NCBI GenBank assembly: GCA_964467345.1
Contig: CAYXPY010000007.1
Location: 12,530 to 76,529 of the forward strand
Length of the DNA: 64,000 nucleotides
Source of the DNA: SM1-50 sp964467345
Lineage (GTDB): Archaea; Thermoplasmatota; E2; DHVEG-1
Direction: 5' to 3'
Within the stretch, counting starts at the first letter, position 1. Each line of letters opens with the position of its first letter. The position numbers and the translations under genes are program-made. Shown here in pieces: positions 52,464 through 60,971 of the stretch. A model generated the notes under the pieces. The model worked only from the letters and a program-made list of their open reading frames with translations. It was not told the origin of the DNA and searched no databases.

Positions 52464-53213
52464 TTAAGACAAGGAATTTAGTCTTTTTGACAGAAAATAC
52501 AGAATTTGAGAGAGATTGTTTGCATTATCCCATTCCCGGACAAGTCGCTCAAGAGCAGCTAGCTTTTCTTTCTTATTTATTGAAACCCAATACTCTATTC
52601 TGGGTATTGCCCTAATCACATTGTCCACTATGGTGATTGTCGCTGACTGTGCGGTACGTGAGAGCGGATTTAAATCGATAGCGATTATGGTTTTCCCCAT
52701 TTTTTTCAGCGCTTGACATCGGTCACCATCCTCAAGGGGAACCAGAACGACATCGGCGGAAAAAATCCCTTCTTTTTCGCAGAGGGCACGATTTGAATCC
52801 AAACCAGGTATTCTGGCATCAGGGTTCAACCCATAAAGAGTTTTTACTCCTTTCTTTCGAAACATCGCAGCTATTTTATTCATACGATCCTGGGACCGAT
52901 GAAACAGATTAATCTCAAGTTTTGCTGGGATACTATCTGCAAGCCGGATGCATTCCTCAGCAGCTAAAGCAGCAACATTCCCATTTATCGATATAACAGG
53001 GTTTTTTGCTAGTAACAATGCTGCAGCTGCTGTTTTTTCTGCGGCTTCGGCAGCAGGTATTGTTGTTTCTCCAAGGAGATAATCGAATGCTTCTCCTCGC
53101 CCATGTGCTATCAAACCTGTTTCGTGAACCAGCCCTTTTTTCATCGCCTCTGAAATGGTTTGCCGTGTAATCAAGGATTGATATCGCGGGTGGCTCTTAG
53201 GGATGTTCTCCAT
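52464..53213 (-). CDS. 4-phosphopantoate--beta-alanine ligase (phosphopantothenate synthetase)
   Basis: 249 residues of the archaeal DUF137 family. Recognised segments include IPKSHPRYQSL at the N-terminus, LIAHGRGEAFDYLLGE, PVISINGNVAAL, GLNPDARIPGLDSNRA and AIDLNPLSRTAQ. It ligates beta-alanine to 4-phosphopantoate, the step after pantoate kinase in archaeal CoA synthesis. The ATG at 53213 is chosen over a GTG two codons upstream, because GGAG lies 5 bases before it. Pantoate kinase and CoaBC, its pathway partners, are about 30 kb away in this window. Confidence 0.93.
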   Translation of the reverse strand: MENIPKSHPRYQSLITRQTISEAMKKGLVHETGLIAHGRGEAFDYLLGETTIPAAEAAEKTAAAALLLAKNPVISINGNVAALAAEECIRLADSIPAKLEINLFHRSQDRMNKIAAMFRKKGVKTLYGLNPDARIPGLDSNRALCEKEGIFSADVVLVPLEDGDRCQALKKMGKTIIAIDLNPLSRTAQSATITIVDNVIRAIPRIEYWVSINKKEKLAALERLVREWDNANNLSQILYFLSKRLNSLS

Positions 53214-53288
53214 AGGCACTCCTAACTCAAGAACCCTTTTTAAAATTTAGGGAGAGAAACGATTAAGAAAAAGAACGGATTTATCTTC

Positions 53289-54053
53289 TTAACCGTACAT
53301 CTCCGGCTGTGGGATTTGACTTGCTCCTGAGACAATCGGTTTTGCCTGTTTATGGAATTTTTGGAGTTGCTTTTCAATCCGTTCAGCTTCATCATATAAC
53401 GGACCGACGTTAATTTCTATACCGATGACAAGGGCGATGACGTTAATAGCTGAGGCAGCAGCCCGAGCGTCTGGGTAGTTCGGGTGTGCTTCTGCAAGAA
53501 TCGAGACAACATCGAATTTCTCATGTTTTCCTTTGTTTAATAATACCCCTGAAACACCGGCGATGATTCCGTTTTTAAACTGGGGGATATTTTTCGCAGT
53601 CAGTGTCGCACGAGCATTTTCTGTTGAACCAATCGCATAGGCATCAACAATCATTTCTTCTTCTGATGATTTCCCTTCAACAACCATTCCCTCTGGAGAA
53701 ATCATAAGTTTGCAACCTTTTTTCTTTGACCAGGCCATAATTGCACTTGAGAGAGAGTTAATTAAATTAGGTTTTGGTTTAAATTCGGAGACGAAAACCG
53801 CAAGTTTTTGACCATTGGCCAAGGTGCCACCATAAATTCGTACTGGCGAGAGAGGTTCACCAGTGTGAACAACAGAAAGAGTAGGAAAATGCGGTGATTC
53901 CATTGCACCAATTTGTTTTAAGCCTAATGCATCGATCATATAATTCGCTACAATAGTACTAACTAGACCGATTGATGGAAACCCAGCGATTACGGCTCCA
54001 TTTGTGAGATTCATCTCTTCAAAATCTACGATTTCTATGTCTTCCAACTGCAT
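53289..54053 (-). CDS. PAC2-family protein (COG2047-like)
   Basis: 254 residues. The PAC2 pattern is clear: NGAVIAGFPSIGLVSTIVANYMI near the start, the FP.LSVVH strand, the mid-protein GIIAGVSGVLL, and HPNYPDARAAASAI. Archaeal PAC2 proteins are related to the proteasome assembly chaperone 2; a role in proteasome assembly is plausible but not demonstrated. The ATG at 54053 gives the family N-terminus (MQLEDIEIVDF); an ATG 12 codons upstream is less likely. The protein ends IPQPEMYG. Confidence 0.88.
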   Translation of the reverse strand: MQLEDIEIVDFEEMNLTNGAVIAGFPSIGLVSTIVANYMIDALGLKQIGAMESPHFPTLSVVHTGEPLSPVRIYGGTLANGQKLAVFVSEFKPKPNLINSLSSAIMAWSKKKGCKLMISPEGMVVEGKSSEEEMIVDAYAIGSTENARATLTAKNIPQFKNGIIAGVSGVLLNKGKHEKFDVVSILAEAHPNYPDARAAASAINVIALVIGIEINVGPLYDEAERIEKQLQKFHKQAKPIVSGASQIPQPEMYG

Positions 54054-54122
54054 CACCACGTCCAATGCACCGTAATAAATCCAAAGCATTTAAAACTAAT
54101 TGGTAGAAAATGTCCAAAGCGG

Positions 54123-55598
54123 TTATCCTTTTACAACACCCAGCGGTAGCAATTTTGCGACCTTTAAGGAGATACCAGCACCATGGGTGACATTTACTAC
54201 TTCACTAACATCCTTGTATGCATCTGGTGCTTCCTCAGCCATGACCTTCCAACTCGCAGGGTGTGCATAAATACCCTTCTTTTTCAATTCGTTCATGATA
54301 TGTTCTCCACGATATCGATGGACAGCTTCGGTTCTCGACATGACTCTCCCCGCTCCGTGACAGGTGGACCCAAAGGTTTCTTCGGAATTTTTTGTTCCTC
54401 GAAGAAGATAACTTTCTGTACCCATATCCCCTGGGATAAGAACAGGTTGGCCGATATCTCGATATTTCAACGGAACCTCTGGTTTATCAGGACCAAACGA
54501 TCGTGTCGCACCTTTCCGATGAACATAGACCTTTCGTTTCTTTCCTTCGATTTCATGTTCTTCGAGCTTTGCGATATTATGACAGACGTCATAGACGATA
54601 CCCATATCTAAGTCCTCAGCTCTTTTAGTGAGTATCTTTTCAAAGGATTCCCGAACCCAATGCACTATCATCTGTCTGTTGCACCAGGCGAAGTTCGCTG
54701 CACATGCCATGGCCTTGAGATAATCTTGTCCCTCATTTGATGTAGTAGGAGCGCAAGCGAGCTGCCGATCGGGGAGCCATATATTATATTTTTTTACCGC
54801 TTGTTCAAGCACACGCAAATGATCGGTGCAAACTTGATGACCAAATCCACGGGAACCCGTGTGGATCATCACCATGATTTGTCCGGTGTTTTTTATTCCA
54901 AATGTTTTCGCTGCTTTTTCATCATAAATCTCAGCGACTTTTTGTATCTCTAAAAAGTGATTACCGGCACCAAGCGAACCAAGTTGTGGAGCCCCACGCT
55001 GCTTTGCTTCATTGGAGACTTTGGAGATATCCGCATGTTGTAGACAACCATGCTCCTCTATGTATTCCGCATCCTCCTTCCAACCGTATCCGTTCTCGAT
55101 AGCCCATGTTGCACCAAGCATCAGGACATCATCCAGTTGCTTTCGATTAAGATGAACCTTTGCTTTTGAACCAAGGCCTGAGGGAACGTTGATGAACATC
55201 TCATCAACAAGGCGCTGTATCTTTGTTAAATCTAAATCCGTGATATGGAGATTTGTTCGTAATAAACGTACACCGCAGTTGATGTCATAGCCGACTCCAC
55301 CAGGGGATATCACACCGTTTTCCTCATCCATGGCGGCTACACCACCAATAGGGAATCCGTACCCCCAGTGAATATCAGGCATCGCTAATGATTTTCCGAC
55401 AATACCCGGCAGCATGGTTACATTGGCGACCTGTTCAGGTGCATTATCCATGCGTATGCAGTTGATCATTCCATTGTTCGCGTAAATAACGCCGGATGTC
55501 TGCATATGGAGGTTTTTTTGAATACCTTGATAACTTGAAGGTATTTCAAAACGATACTCATTTATTTTCTGCAAAGGGCCATTCCAATTCATACTCAT
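54123..55598 (-). CDS. rtcB: RNA-splicing ligase RtcB
   Basis: 491 residues, the usual RtcB length. GGVGYDINCGVRLLR contains the metal-binding Asp/Cys pair. MIHTGSRGFGHQVCTDH and CHGAGRVMSRTEA contain the metal-binding histidines and the His that accepts GMP. The C-terminal VTHGAGISLKVAKLLPLGVVKG is typical. It joins 2',3'-cyclic-phosphate or 3'-phosphate RNA ends to 5'-OH ends during tRNA splicing and repair. Archease, its usual cofactor, is not encoded nearby. A TATA-like TTTATAA lies about 30 bases before the ATG. Confidence 0.96.
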   Translation of the reverse strand: MSMNWNGPLQKINEYRFEIPSSYQGIQKNLHMQTSGVIYANNGMINCIRMDNAPEQVANVTMLPGIVGKSLAMPDIHWGYGFPIGGVAAMDEENGVISPGGVGYDINCGVRLLRTNLHITDLDLTKIQRLVDEMFINVPSGLGSKAKVHLNRKQLDDVLMLGATWAIENGYGWKEDAEYIEEHGCLQHADISKVSNEAKQRGAPQLGSLGAGNHFLEIQKVAEIYDEKAAKTFGIKNTGQIMVMIHTGSRGFGHQVCTDHLRVLEQAVKKYNIWLPDRQLACAPTTSNEGQDYLKAMACAANFAWCNRQMIVHWVRESFEKILTKRAEDLDMGIVYDVCHNIAKLEEHEIEGKKRKVYVHRKGATRSFGPDKPEVPLKYRDIGQPVLIPGDMGTESYLLRGTKNSEETFGSTCHGAGRVMSRTEAVHRYRGEHIMNELKKKGIYAHPASWKVMAEEAPDAYKDVSEVVNVTHGAGISLKVAKLLPLGVVKG

Positions 55599-55647
55599 TC
55601 TCTTTTTGCGAATAGAAAGAAGGATTATAAATACTGTGAGATAGAGA

Positions 55648-57093
55648 TTATCGCTTCTTCTTTAGATAGGGTATTCCGGTTTTTTTATTAACAGCGATGA
55701 GGTAACCTTCGGGAAGCTGGGTTTGTTGTCCGTTCTCTGGTTTTTCCTTGCTGAAAAAATGAATAGTTGTTTTTTTCCGGTCATCTGAACGGGATTCCCT
55801 TTTATAGAGCGTGTATTGTTTATAGATACAGACTTCAGAAGATGGCTGCTTCGTTATTTTCTTTTTCGGTGGATAGGATTCCCATTCTGCAGTATCTTTT
55901 AGTTTTTTTGATGATTTTTTCTTAACGAGAGTCTGCTTCATTGGAACAAACTCATCAGTGTCTGGGAGCGTTCTGCTCTGTCCGATTTCTTTTTTTATTT
56001 GTTTGGCCAACTTTCTTTTTATTCCACGGATTTGAACAAGATCTTCGAGGGTAGCATCTTTAAGATTTTCTATTGAGAAATATCCGTTCTTATAAAGGAG
56101 TTCTGCGGTTTTTTCATCGATGCACTCAATTCCTTTAAATTCATAACGATACGCCTTTTCTTGAAGAGTCTCTACTGGTTCGAATGTGTCAATGTGTCCC
56201 TGTTGCTCCTCCTCGGATTTTACAAAAGGAGTCTGTTGTCGCATCATTTGTTTTTCTTCTTTTTCCCTTTGCGTTCTTTCTTTTTTTAAACGTTTCTGTT
56301 CTACTCTCTGGAGTTTTTTTGCTACTTTTTCTTTTTTCCGTTGTGTTCTTTTTAATCCGCGTATCTGCTGTCTTGTTAACATTTGATAGGAGGATTCAGA
56401 TGGTTCTACGGGAAGAAAATCAACAGAGCTCTCCAGGGGTTCCTCTATTTGAAGCGTTGATTCTCTCTCCTGTGATTGGGAGCCCTGGGTGATGGTGACT
56501 TGTTCAAATTCTGGGGTACTTTCTGTCTTTTGTTGCTCGTACGAATCCTGAATGACGCTTCCCTGTTCATCAGTCACCGGTTGCCATTCTGGGAGTGATT
56601 CCTCCGGGGTTGAAGGTTTGTCGTATTGCGTCGTAAGTGCTCTTTCCTCTACGGACTGCAGAGGATGTTTAGGTGTGACTTCGATAAATTCTAATACATG
56701 TCGTTCCACTTTCTCAATTTCAAAAAGATCTTCAGTTTCAAATGAAATCTCAAGAGGGGTTGTTTGTTTCGATGAAACAGAGACCGATACGAGTTGAAAT
56801 TCAGGCAGGGACACTGGGGATTCGAAGCTGGGTCGAAGTGATATCGAAGAAGGAGGAGGCGAACGAATCATTTCGTGGATGAACACCCTTGGTTCCATTG
56901 ATGTATGCACGCGAAGAAGCTCGTTTGATGCCGGATGGGATACTACAGGAATCCCACTTAATCTTCTTCGAATTGACTCAAGAGCGGTATCATCTTTTGT
57001 AAGAAGCGAATGAAGAGCAGGGTCTGACGAGTTGTCCAAAATCCTCCGTAGTTTCAATAAATCATCTACTTTAGATTTTTTCTCTCGGGACAT
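55648..57093 (-). CDS. Charged protein with C-terminal-third helix-hairpin-helix domain
   Basis: 481 residues. The first ~220 are Ser/Glu/Pro-rich and probably disordered. About 230-300 is a very basic/acidic coiled coil (RGLKRTQRKKEKVAKKL). About 318-370 is a Rad51-type tandem helix-hairpin-helix (TAELLYKNGYFSIENLKDA, LVQIRGIKRKLAKQI), which usually binds DNA. The last ~100 residues are Lys-rich, ending in VNKKTGIPYLKKKR. No enzymatic domain is visible. A DNA-associated role is likely from the HhH motif. ATG 57093 is chosen over a GTG three codons earlier. Confidence 0.8.
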   Translation of the reverse strand: MSREKKSKVDDLLKLRRILDNSSDPALHSLLTKDDTALESIRRRLSGIPVVSHPASNELLRVHTSMEPRVFIHEMIRSPPPSSISLRPSFESPVSLPEFQLVSVSVSSKQTTPLEISFETEDLFEIEKVERHVLEFIEVTPKHPLQSVEERALTTQYDKPSTPEESLPEWQPVTDEQGSVIQDSYEQQKTESTPEFEQVTITQGSQSQERESTLQIEEPLESSVDFLPVEPSESSYQMLTRQQIRGLKRTQRKKEKVAKKLQRVEQKRLKKERTQREKEEKQMMRQQTPFVKSEEEQQGHIDTFEPVETLQEKAYRYEFKGIECIDEKTAELLYKNGYFSIENLKDATLEDLVQIRGIKRKLAKQIKKEIGQSRTLPDTDEFVPMKQTLVKKKSSKKLKDTAEWESYPPKKKITKQPSSEVCIYKQYTLYKRESRSDDRKKTTIHFFSKEKPENGQQTQLPEGYLIAVNKKTGIPYLKKKR

Positions 57094-57231
57094 AATGTTC
57101 ACAGAGTATAAGATTCCACATATATTAATAAATTTCCTTCTGTAGATGGTTATTTTATTCCATTTTCTTTATAAATAGATGAATTAACAACATTATTAAG
57201 CAACTAGCATATTCGTCTCTTTTTGAGACCA

Positions 57232-58164
57232 ATGAACTTTCAACACAGAGATATTATTTCAATTAAGGATTTTAAAAAGGAAGAAATCGAATACATCCTT
57301 GAGTATGCGAAGCGGATGATCCCTTATGCAAAGGCAGAGAAACATACAACGCTGCTGAACCATCATATCCTTGCCACCCTCTTTTTTGAACCAAGCACAC
57401 GAACAAGACTGAGTTTTGAAAGCGCGATGCTTCGACTGGGTGGAAGCGTCATTGGATTTTCAGACCCAAGCGGAACCTCCCAGAAAAAAGGGGAAAGCCT
57501 GGCTGACACCATCCGCATGGCGGATTCATACAGTGATGCAATTGTGATCCGCCATCCGCAGGAAGGAGCAGCACGACTGGCTGCAGAATTCTCTGAAGTA
57601 CCTATCCTTAACGCAGGAGATGGCGCAGGTCAACACCCAACACAATGCCTCCTTGATTTGTTTACAATACTAACAGAAAAAAAGAAAATAAAGGGTAACA
57701 ACGTCATTCTTCTTGGCGATCTGAAATATGGTCGTACAGTTCATTCACTAGCGTATGCATTATCATTATTCCAGGCAAATCTAACGTTTGTATCACCTGA
57801 GACATTAAAGATGCCGAAGGAAGTCATCAATGAATGTAAAGAATTCGGCATAGAACCGGTCTCCACATCCAACCTCGAAAAAGCAATAAAGGAAGCAGAT
57901 GTTCTTTACGCAACAAGAATACAAAAAGAGCGATTCCCTGATGCAGAGGAATACAACCGTGTTGTCGGTAGTTACAGGGTAAACAATGCGCTCCTACAGC
58001 AAGCAAAAGAAGACCTCATCGTTATGCATCCCCTCCCAAGGGTAGTCGAAATAGAGCCTGAAGTGGACAAAACAAATCATGCAGTCTACTTTAAACAGGC
58101 ATTCAACGGACTCCCCATACGAATGGCGCTTCTTTCCCTCATATTAGGAGGTAAAAAAATATGA
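57232..58164 (+). CDS. pyrB: Aspartate carbamoyltransferase catalytic chain
   Basis: 310 residues. Signature loops: FFEPSTRTRLSFE (carbamoyl-phosphate site), HPTQCLLDL and MHPLPRV, plus the 80s loop SGTSQKKGES. It condenses carbamoyl phosphate and aspartate in pyrimidine synthesis. The ATG at 57232 fits the family; an in-frame TTG three codons upstream is unlikely. Its stop overlaps the pyrI start by 4 bases. Confidence 0.97.
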   Translation: MNFQHRDIISIKDFKKEEIEYILEYAKRMIPYAKAEKHTTLLNHHILATLFFEPSTRTRLSFESAMLRLGGSVIGFSDPSGTSQKKGESLADTIRMADSYSDAIVIRHPQEGAARLAAEFSEVPILNAGDGAGQHPTQCLLDLFTILTEKKKIKGNNVILLGDLKYGRTVHSLAYALSLFQANLTFVSPETLKMPKEVINECKEFGIEPVSTSNLEKAIKEADVLYATRIQKERFPDAEEYNRVVGSYRVNNALLQQAKEDLIVMHPLPRVVEIEPEVDKTNHAVYFKQAFNGLPIRMALLSLILGGKKI

Positions 58165-58613
58165 AAGAACTCAAGGTCACACCGATTAAGGATGGCACGG
58201 TCATCGACCATATCACACCAGGACGAGCACTAAAAGTATTACATGTACTAAAAATCCCTGAGTCAACCATTTCTGTTGTCAGTATCCTTATGAATGTCAA
58301 TGGAAAAAAAGGGAAAAAAGATATTGTAAAAATAGAGAACCGGGAATTGGATCCAAAGGAAGTAGATAAGATCGCCTTAATCGCTCCGAAGGCAACCATT
58401 AACATCATTCGTGATTACGAAGTGATAAAAAAGCACATCGTTCAACTCCCAAAAGAAGTAATTGGATTGACGAGATGTTCAAACCCCACCTGTATATCCA
58501 ACGCCCGTGAACCAGTTGAGAGCAGATTTCATGTTATTAGTACAGACCCTGTGCGCATTAAATGTTATTATTGCGAGAGGGAACCTGAAGATATCGCCGC
58601 AGGTATTATCTAA
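58161..58613 (+). CDS. pyrI: Aspartate carbamoyltransferase regulatory chain
   Basis: 150 residues. The allosteric nucleotide domain has VTPIKDGTVIDHITPG. The C-terminal zinc domain has CSNPTC and CYYC, the four zinc ligands that hold catalytic and regulatory chains together. Overlapping ATGA with pyrB gives translational coupling. The last 8 bases overlap the convergent HMG-CoA reductase gene. Confidence 0.97.
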   Translation: MKELKVTPIKDGTVIDHITPGRALKVLHVLKIPESTISVVSILMNVNGKKGKKDIVKIENRELDPKEVDKIALIAPKATINIIRDYEVIKKHIVQLPKEVIGLTRCSNPTCISNAREPVESRFHVISTDPVRIKCYYCEREPEDIAAGII

Positions 58614-59883
58614 CCTTCTTTCGCAATCGGTCAAGAAGTTGCTTGGCGTAATCAAGTTTCACTTTTCCATCGGTAACAAGTTGGTCAGCCAACGTTTCGA
58701 TTTCATCTCCTTGTGCACCAGCCATGACTGCGATGTTTTTCGCATGAAGCGACATATGACCTTTCTGGATACCAACGGTGGAAAGGGCAAAGACCGCGGC
58801 GAAGTTCTGAGCCAGACCAAGGCTTGCGACGACCTCAGCAAGCTCTCGAGCGGTTTGTATCCCAAGGATCTTTCTACAGAGTTTTGCCTTCGGATGCATA
58901 TTCGCAGCACCACCAACGATACCAACTGCCAGAGGTAACTCAATCTCGCCAACGAGGTCTCCATTCTCATTCTTATGATATCTCGTAAGGGATGTGTACT
59001 GCCCGTTTCGTGCGGCGTACGCATGAGCACCGGCTTCGATCGCACGGAAATCATTTCCTGTAGCGATAATCAAAGCGTCAATCCCATTCATGATCCCCTT
59101 GTTATGGGTGGCTGCACGGTACGGATCAATGGATGCAAGGACATAGGATTCAAGAAACGCATCGACGACATGATCACCGCCCAGCTTTTCCTTATCAAAG
59201 ATAGCGGTTGCTTTCACAAGCCTCTTATCTGCAAGATTGGAAAGAATCTTCAAACGAACCTTCCCCCCAGAAATTTCCTCTAACATCGGAGCAAGAGCTT
59301 CACACATCGTGTTTACCGCATTGGCCCCCATCGCATCACGCACATCGACAATAAGATGAACCACGATCATCTTTCCAAGCGGACTATCCAGGATCCTGAC
59401 TTCCAGGTCCTTAGCACCACCGCCAAAATCAACGAGGATTTTATCCTGAGCATTCGCAAGCTTCAGAAGCTGTTCCTTATGCGATAAAATCTCTTGAGCT
59501 GAAGACACGACATCTGTGACCTGCAACAACTGCAGCTGACCGATCATCAGAGGCTCAGAGCAGGTGGTAAAAAAACCTCCTTTGATTCGAGCGATCTTTG
59601 CTGCATTACTTGCCGCCGCAACGACACTTGATTCCTCGGTTGCCATCGGCAGAAGATACTCCTTGTCATTGATAAGAAAATTCACTGCTAACCCCAAGGG
59701 TAACTCAAAGGTCCCAAGGACGTTTTCAATCATACGATCCGCTGTGGTAAGATCAAGACATGAGGAGAAAACCTTCATATCCTCTTCATTTAAGTTTACG
59801 AACTGGGAGACAAATTCTCTCCGTTTTTCGATGGGAAGTTTATAAAACCCTGAAACGACAGAAGTTTTTTTTGTAGCTGACAT
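58606..59883 (-). CDS. hmgA: Class II HMG-CoA reductase
   Basis: 425 residues. Class II features: TTADRMIENVLGTFELPLG, ATEESSVVAAASNAAK with the catalytic Glu, DAMGANAVNTM (dinucleotide site), HNKGIMNGIDAL with the catalytic Lys, and the late catalytic His in GHMSLHAKN. Class II enzymes include bacterial degradative forms, but in Thermoplasmatales-type and Archaeoglobus-type archaea they serve mevalonate formation for lipids. AAGGAGGT abuts an earlier ATG (59892) with no spacing but lies 9 bases from the ATG at 59883, so the latter is the start. Confidence 0.95.
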   Translation of the reverse strand: MSATKKTSVVSGFYKLPIEKRREFVSQFVNLNEEDMKVFSSCLDLTTADRMIENVLGTFELPLGLAVNFLINDKEYLLPMATEESSVVAAASNAAKIARIKGGFFTTCSEPLMIGQLQLLQVTDVVSSAQEILSHKEQLLKLANAQDKILVDFGGGAKDLEVRILDSPLGKMIVVHLIVDVRDAMGANAVNTMCEALAPMLEEISGGKVRLKILSNLADKRLVKATAIFDKEKLGGDHVVDAFLESYVLASIDPYRAATHNKGIMNGIDALIIATGNDFRAIEAGAHAYAARNGQYTSLTRYHKNENGDLVGEIELPLAVGIVGGAANMHPKAKLCRKILGIQTARELAEVVASLGLAQNFAAVFALSTVGIQKGHMSLHAKNIAVMAGAQGDEIETLADQLVTDGKVKLDYAKQLLDRLRKKVR

Positions 59884-59930
59884 ACCGTTCATACCTCCTT
59901 AATTACCCACCTAGAAAACATTCATTGTTT

Positions 59931-60185
59931 TTATAATTGTTTATCCTTTGAATGGATCTTCAATCGATTAAAAACTATCTCATCATCATAGAAAATCTTA
60001 AGAATGCGATGATAAGGGATACTTGCACGGGTTGTCTCCAGAAACGATTTCCCAATATCGATAATCTCATCACCCTTGATGCTTCTTGTGTTATGCAACG
60101 CTCCCCGGTGGATATACCATATTGTTACTTGTGACAAACCCTTTGTCCATTTTATCTCATTAAGAATGTCTCGAACGTTTGGCAT
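59931..60185 (-). CDS. DUF504 (MJ1316-type RNA end recognition) protein
   Basis: 84 residues, the whole of the DUF504/UPF0248 family domain: VRDILNEIKW at the start, VTIWYIHRGA, then SIPYHRILKIFYDDEIVFNR. The family has been proposed to recognise RNA ends carrying cyclic phosphates. Its start abuts the stop of the metallo-hydrolase gene with no gap, so the two form an operon. RtcB, which seals cyclic-phosphate RNA ends, is encoded about 4 kb away. Confidence 0.88.
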   Translation of the reverse strand: MPNVRDILNEIKWTKGLSQVTIWYIHRGALHNTRSIKGDEIIDIGKSFLETTRASIPYHRILKIFYDDEIVFNRLKIHSKDKQL

Positions 60186-60836
60186 CTACAACAACGACCG
60201 AATACTACGAAGCGATTCAAACACATGATCGGCGCCATCTGTTTCAACAATAGGTCCATGACCAGGATAAAGGCATCGTATGTTAAGGTCTGATAATCGC
60301 TCTATGGATTGCAGTAATAAATCAAAATCACCGCCAGGAAAATCATACCGACCAAACCCACCATGAGCAAAAACGGTATCACCTGCGAAGAGAACCCCCT
60401 GGTCTTTACTATAGAAACAAAGACTTCCGATACTATGACCAGGCGTGAACAAGACTTTAAAGGGTTCATCTCCAAGGATTACCTGTTGATTATCGGTCAA
60501 TGGGACATCAATAGTAATTTTTGGCATCATTCCTCCAATCATCTCAGCAAATGTGCTTTTCCCTTCCATTAGTTTGGAGACAACACGCTCATGAGCAAAG
60601 ATTTTCGCAGCACCATTTGCAGCTTTGACAAAATCATTCACACCACCCACATGATCATAATGTTCATGTGTAAGTAGCACCTGTTTGATTTTTTTGAATG
60701 GAACAACTTCTTGAATTTTTTCAATAATCCACCGCGAATACAAACCGGTCCCAGTATCAATTATTGTCGAAACCTTTCCCGGGACAAGATAAACATTAGA
60801 ATCATAGTCTTTACCAAGAATAGTAAAAATATCCAT
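60186..60836 (-). CDS. Metallo-beta-lactamase-fold hydrolase (glyoxalase II-like)
   Basis: 216 residues. The metal-binding motif LLTHEHYDHVGG (about 55-66), the later His in FTPGHSIGSLCFY, the bridging Asp in FAGDTVFA and the final His in YPGHGPIVE are all present, so both metal sites look intact. The fold matches small glyoxalase II-like hydrolases; the substrate is unknown. It is co-transcribed with the DUF504 gene, so an RNA- or nucleotide-linked substrate is also possible (inference). Confidence 0.92.
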   Translation of the reverse strand: MDIFTILGKDYDSNVYLVPGKVSTIIDTGTGLYSRWIIEKIQEVVPFKKIKQVLLTHEHYDHVGGVNDFVKAANGAAKIFAHERVVSKLMEGKSTFAEMIGGMMPKITIDVPLTDNQQVILGDEPFKVLFTPGHSIGSLCFYSKDQGVLFAGDTVFAHGGFGRYDFPGGDFDLLLQSIERLSDLNIRCLYPGHGPIVETDGADHVFESLRSIRSLL

Positions 60837-60971
60837 AGACGGGGAGATATATCTTATAAAGAAATAAGTTTATCGAAATTTTTAAGCGGTTCAATTTTAT
60901 AAAAAAAACTGATAATAGTAACAATTAAATGTAGCATATAGATATCCCATTAACTTGCGGGGAGTTTGAAT

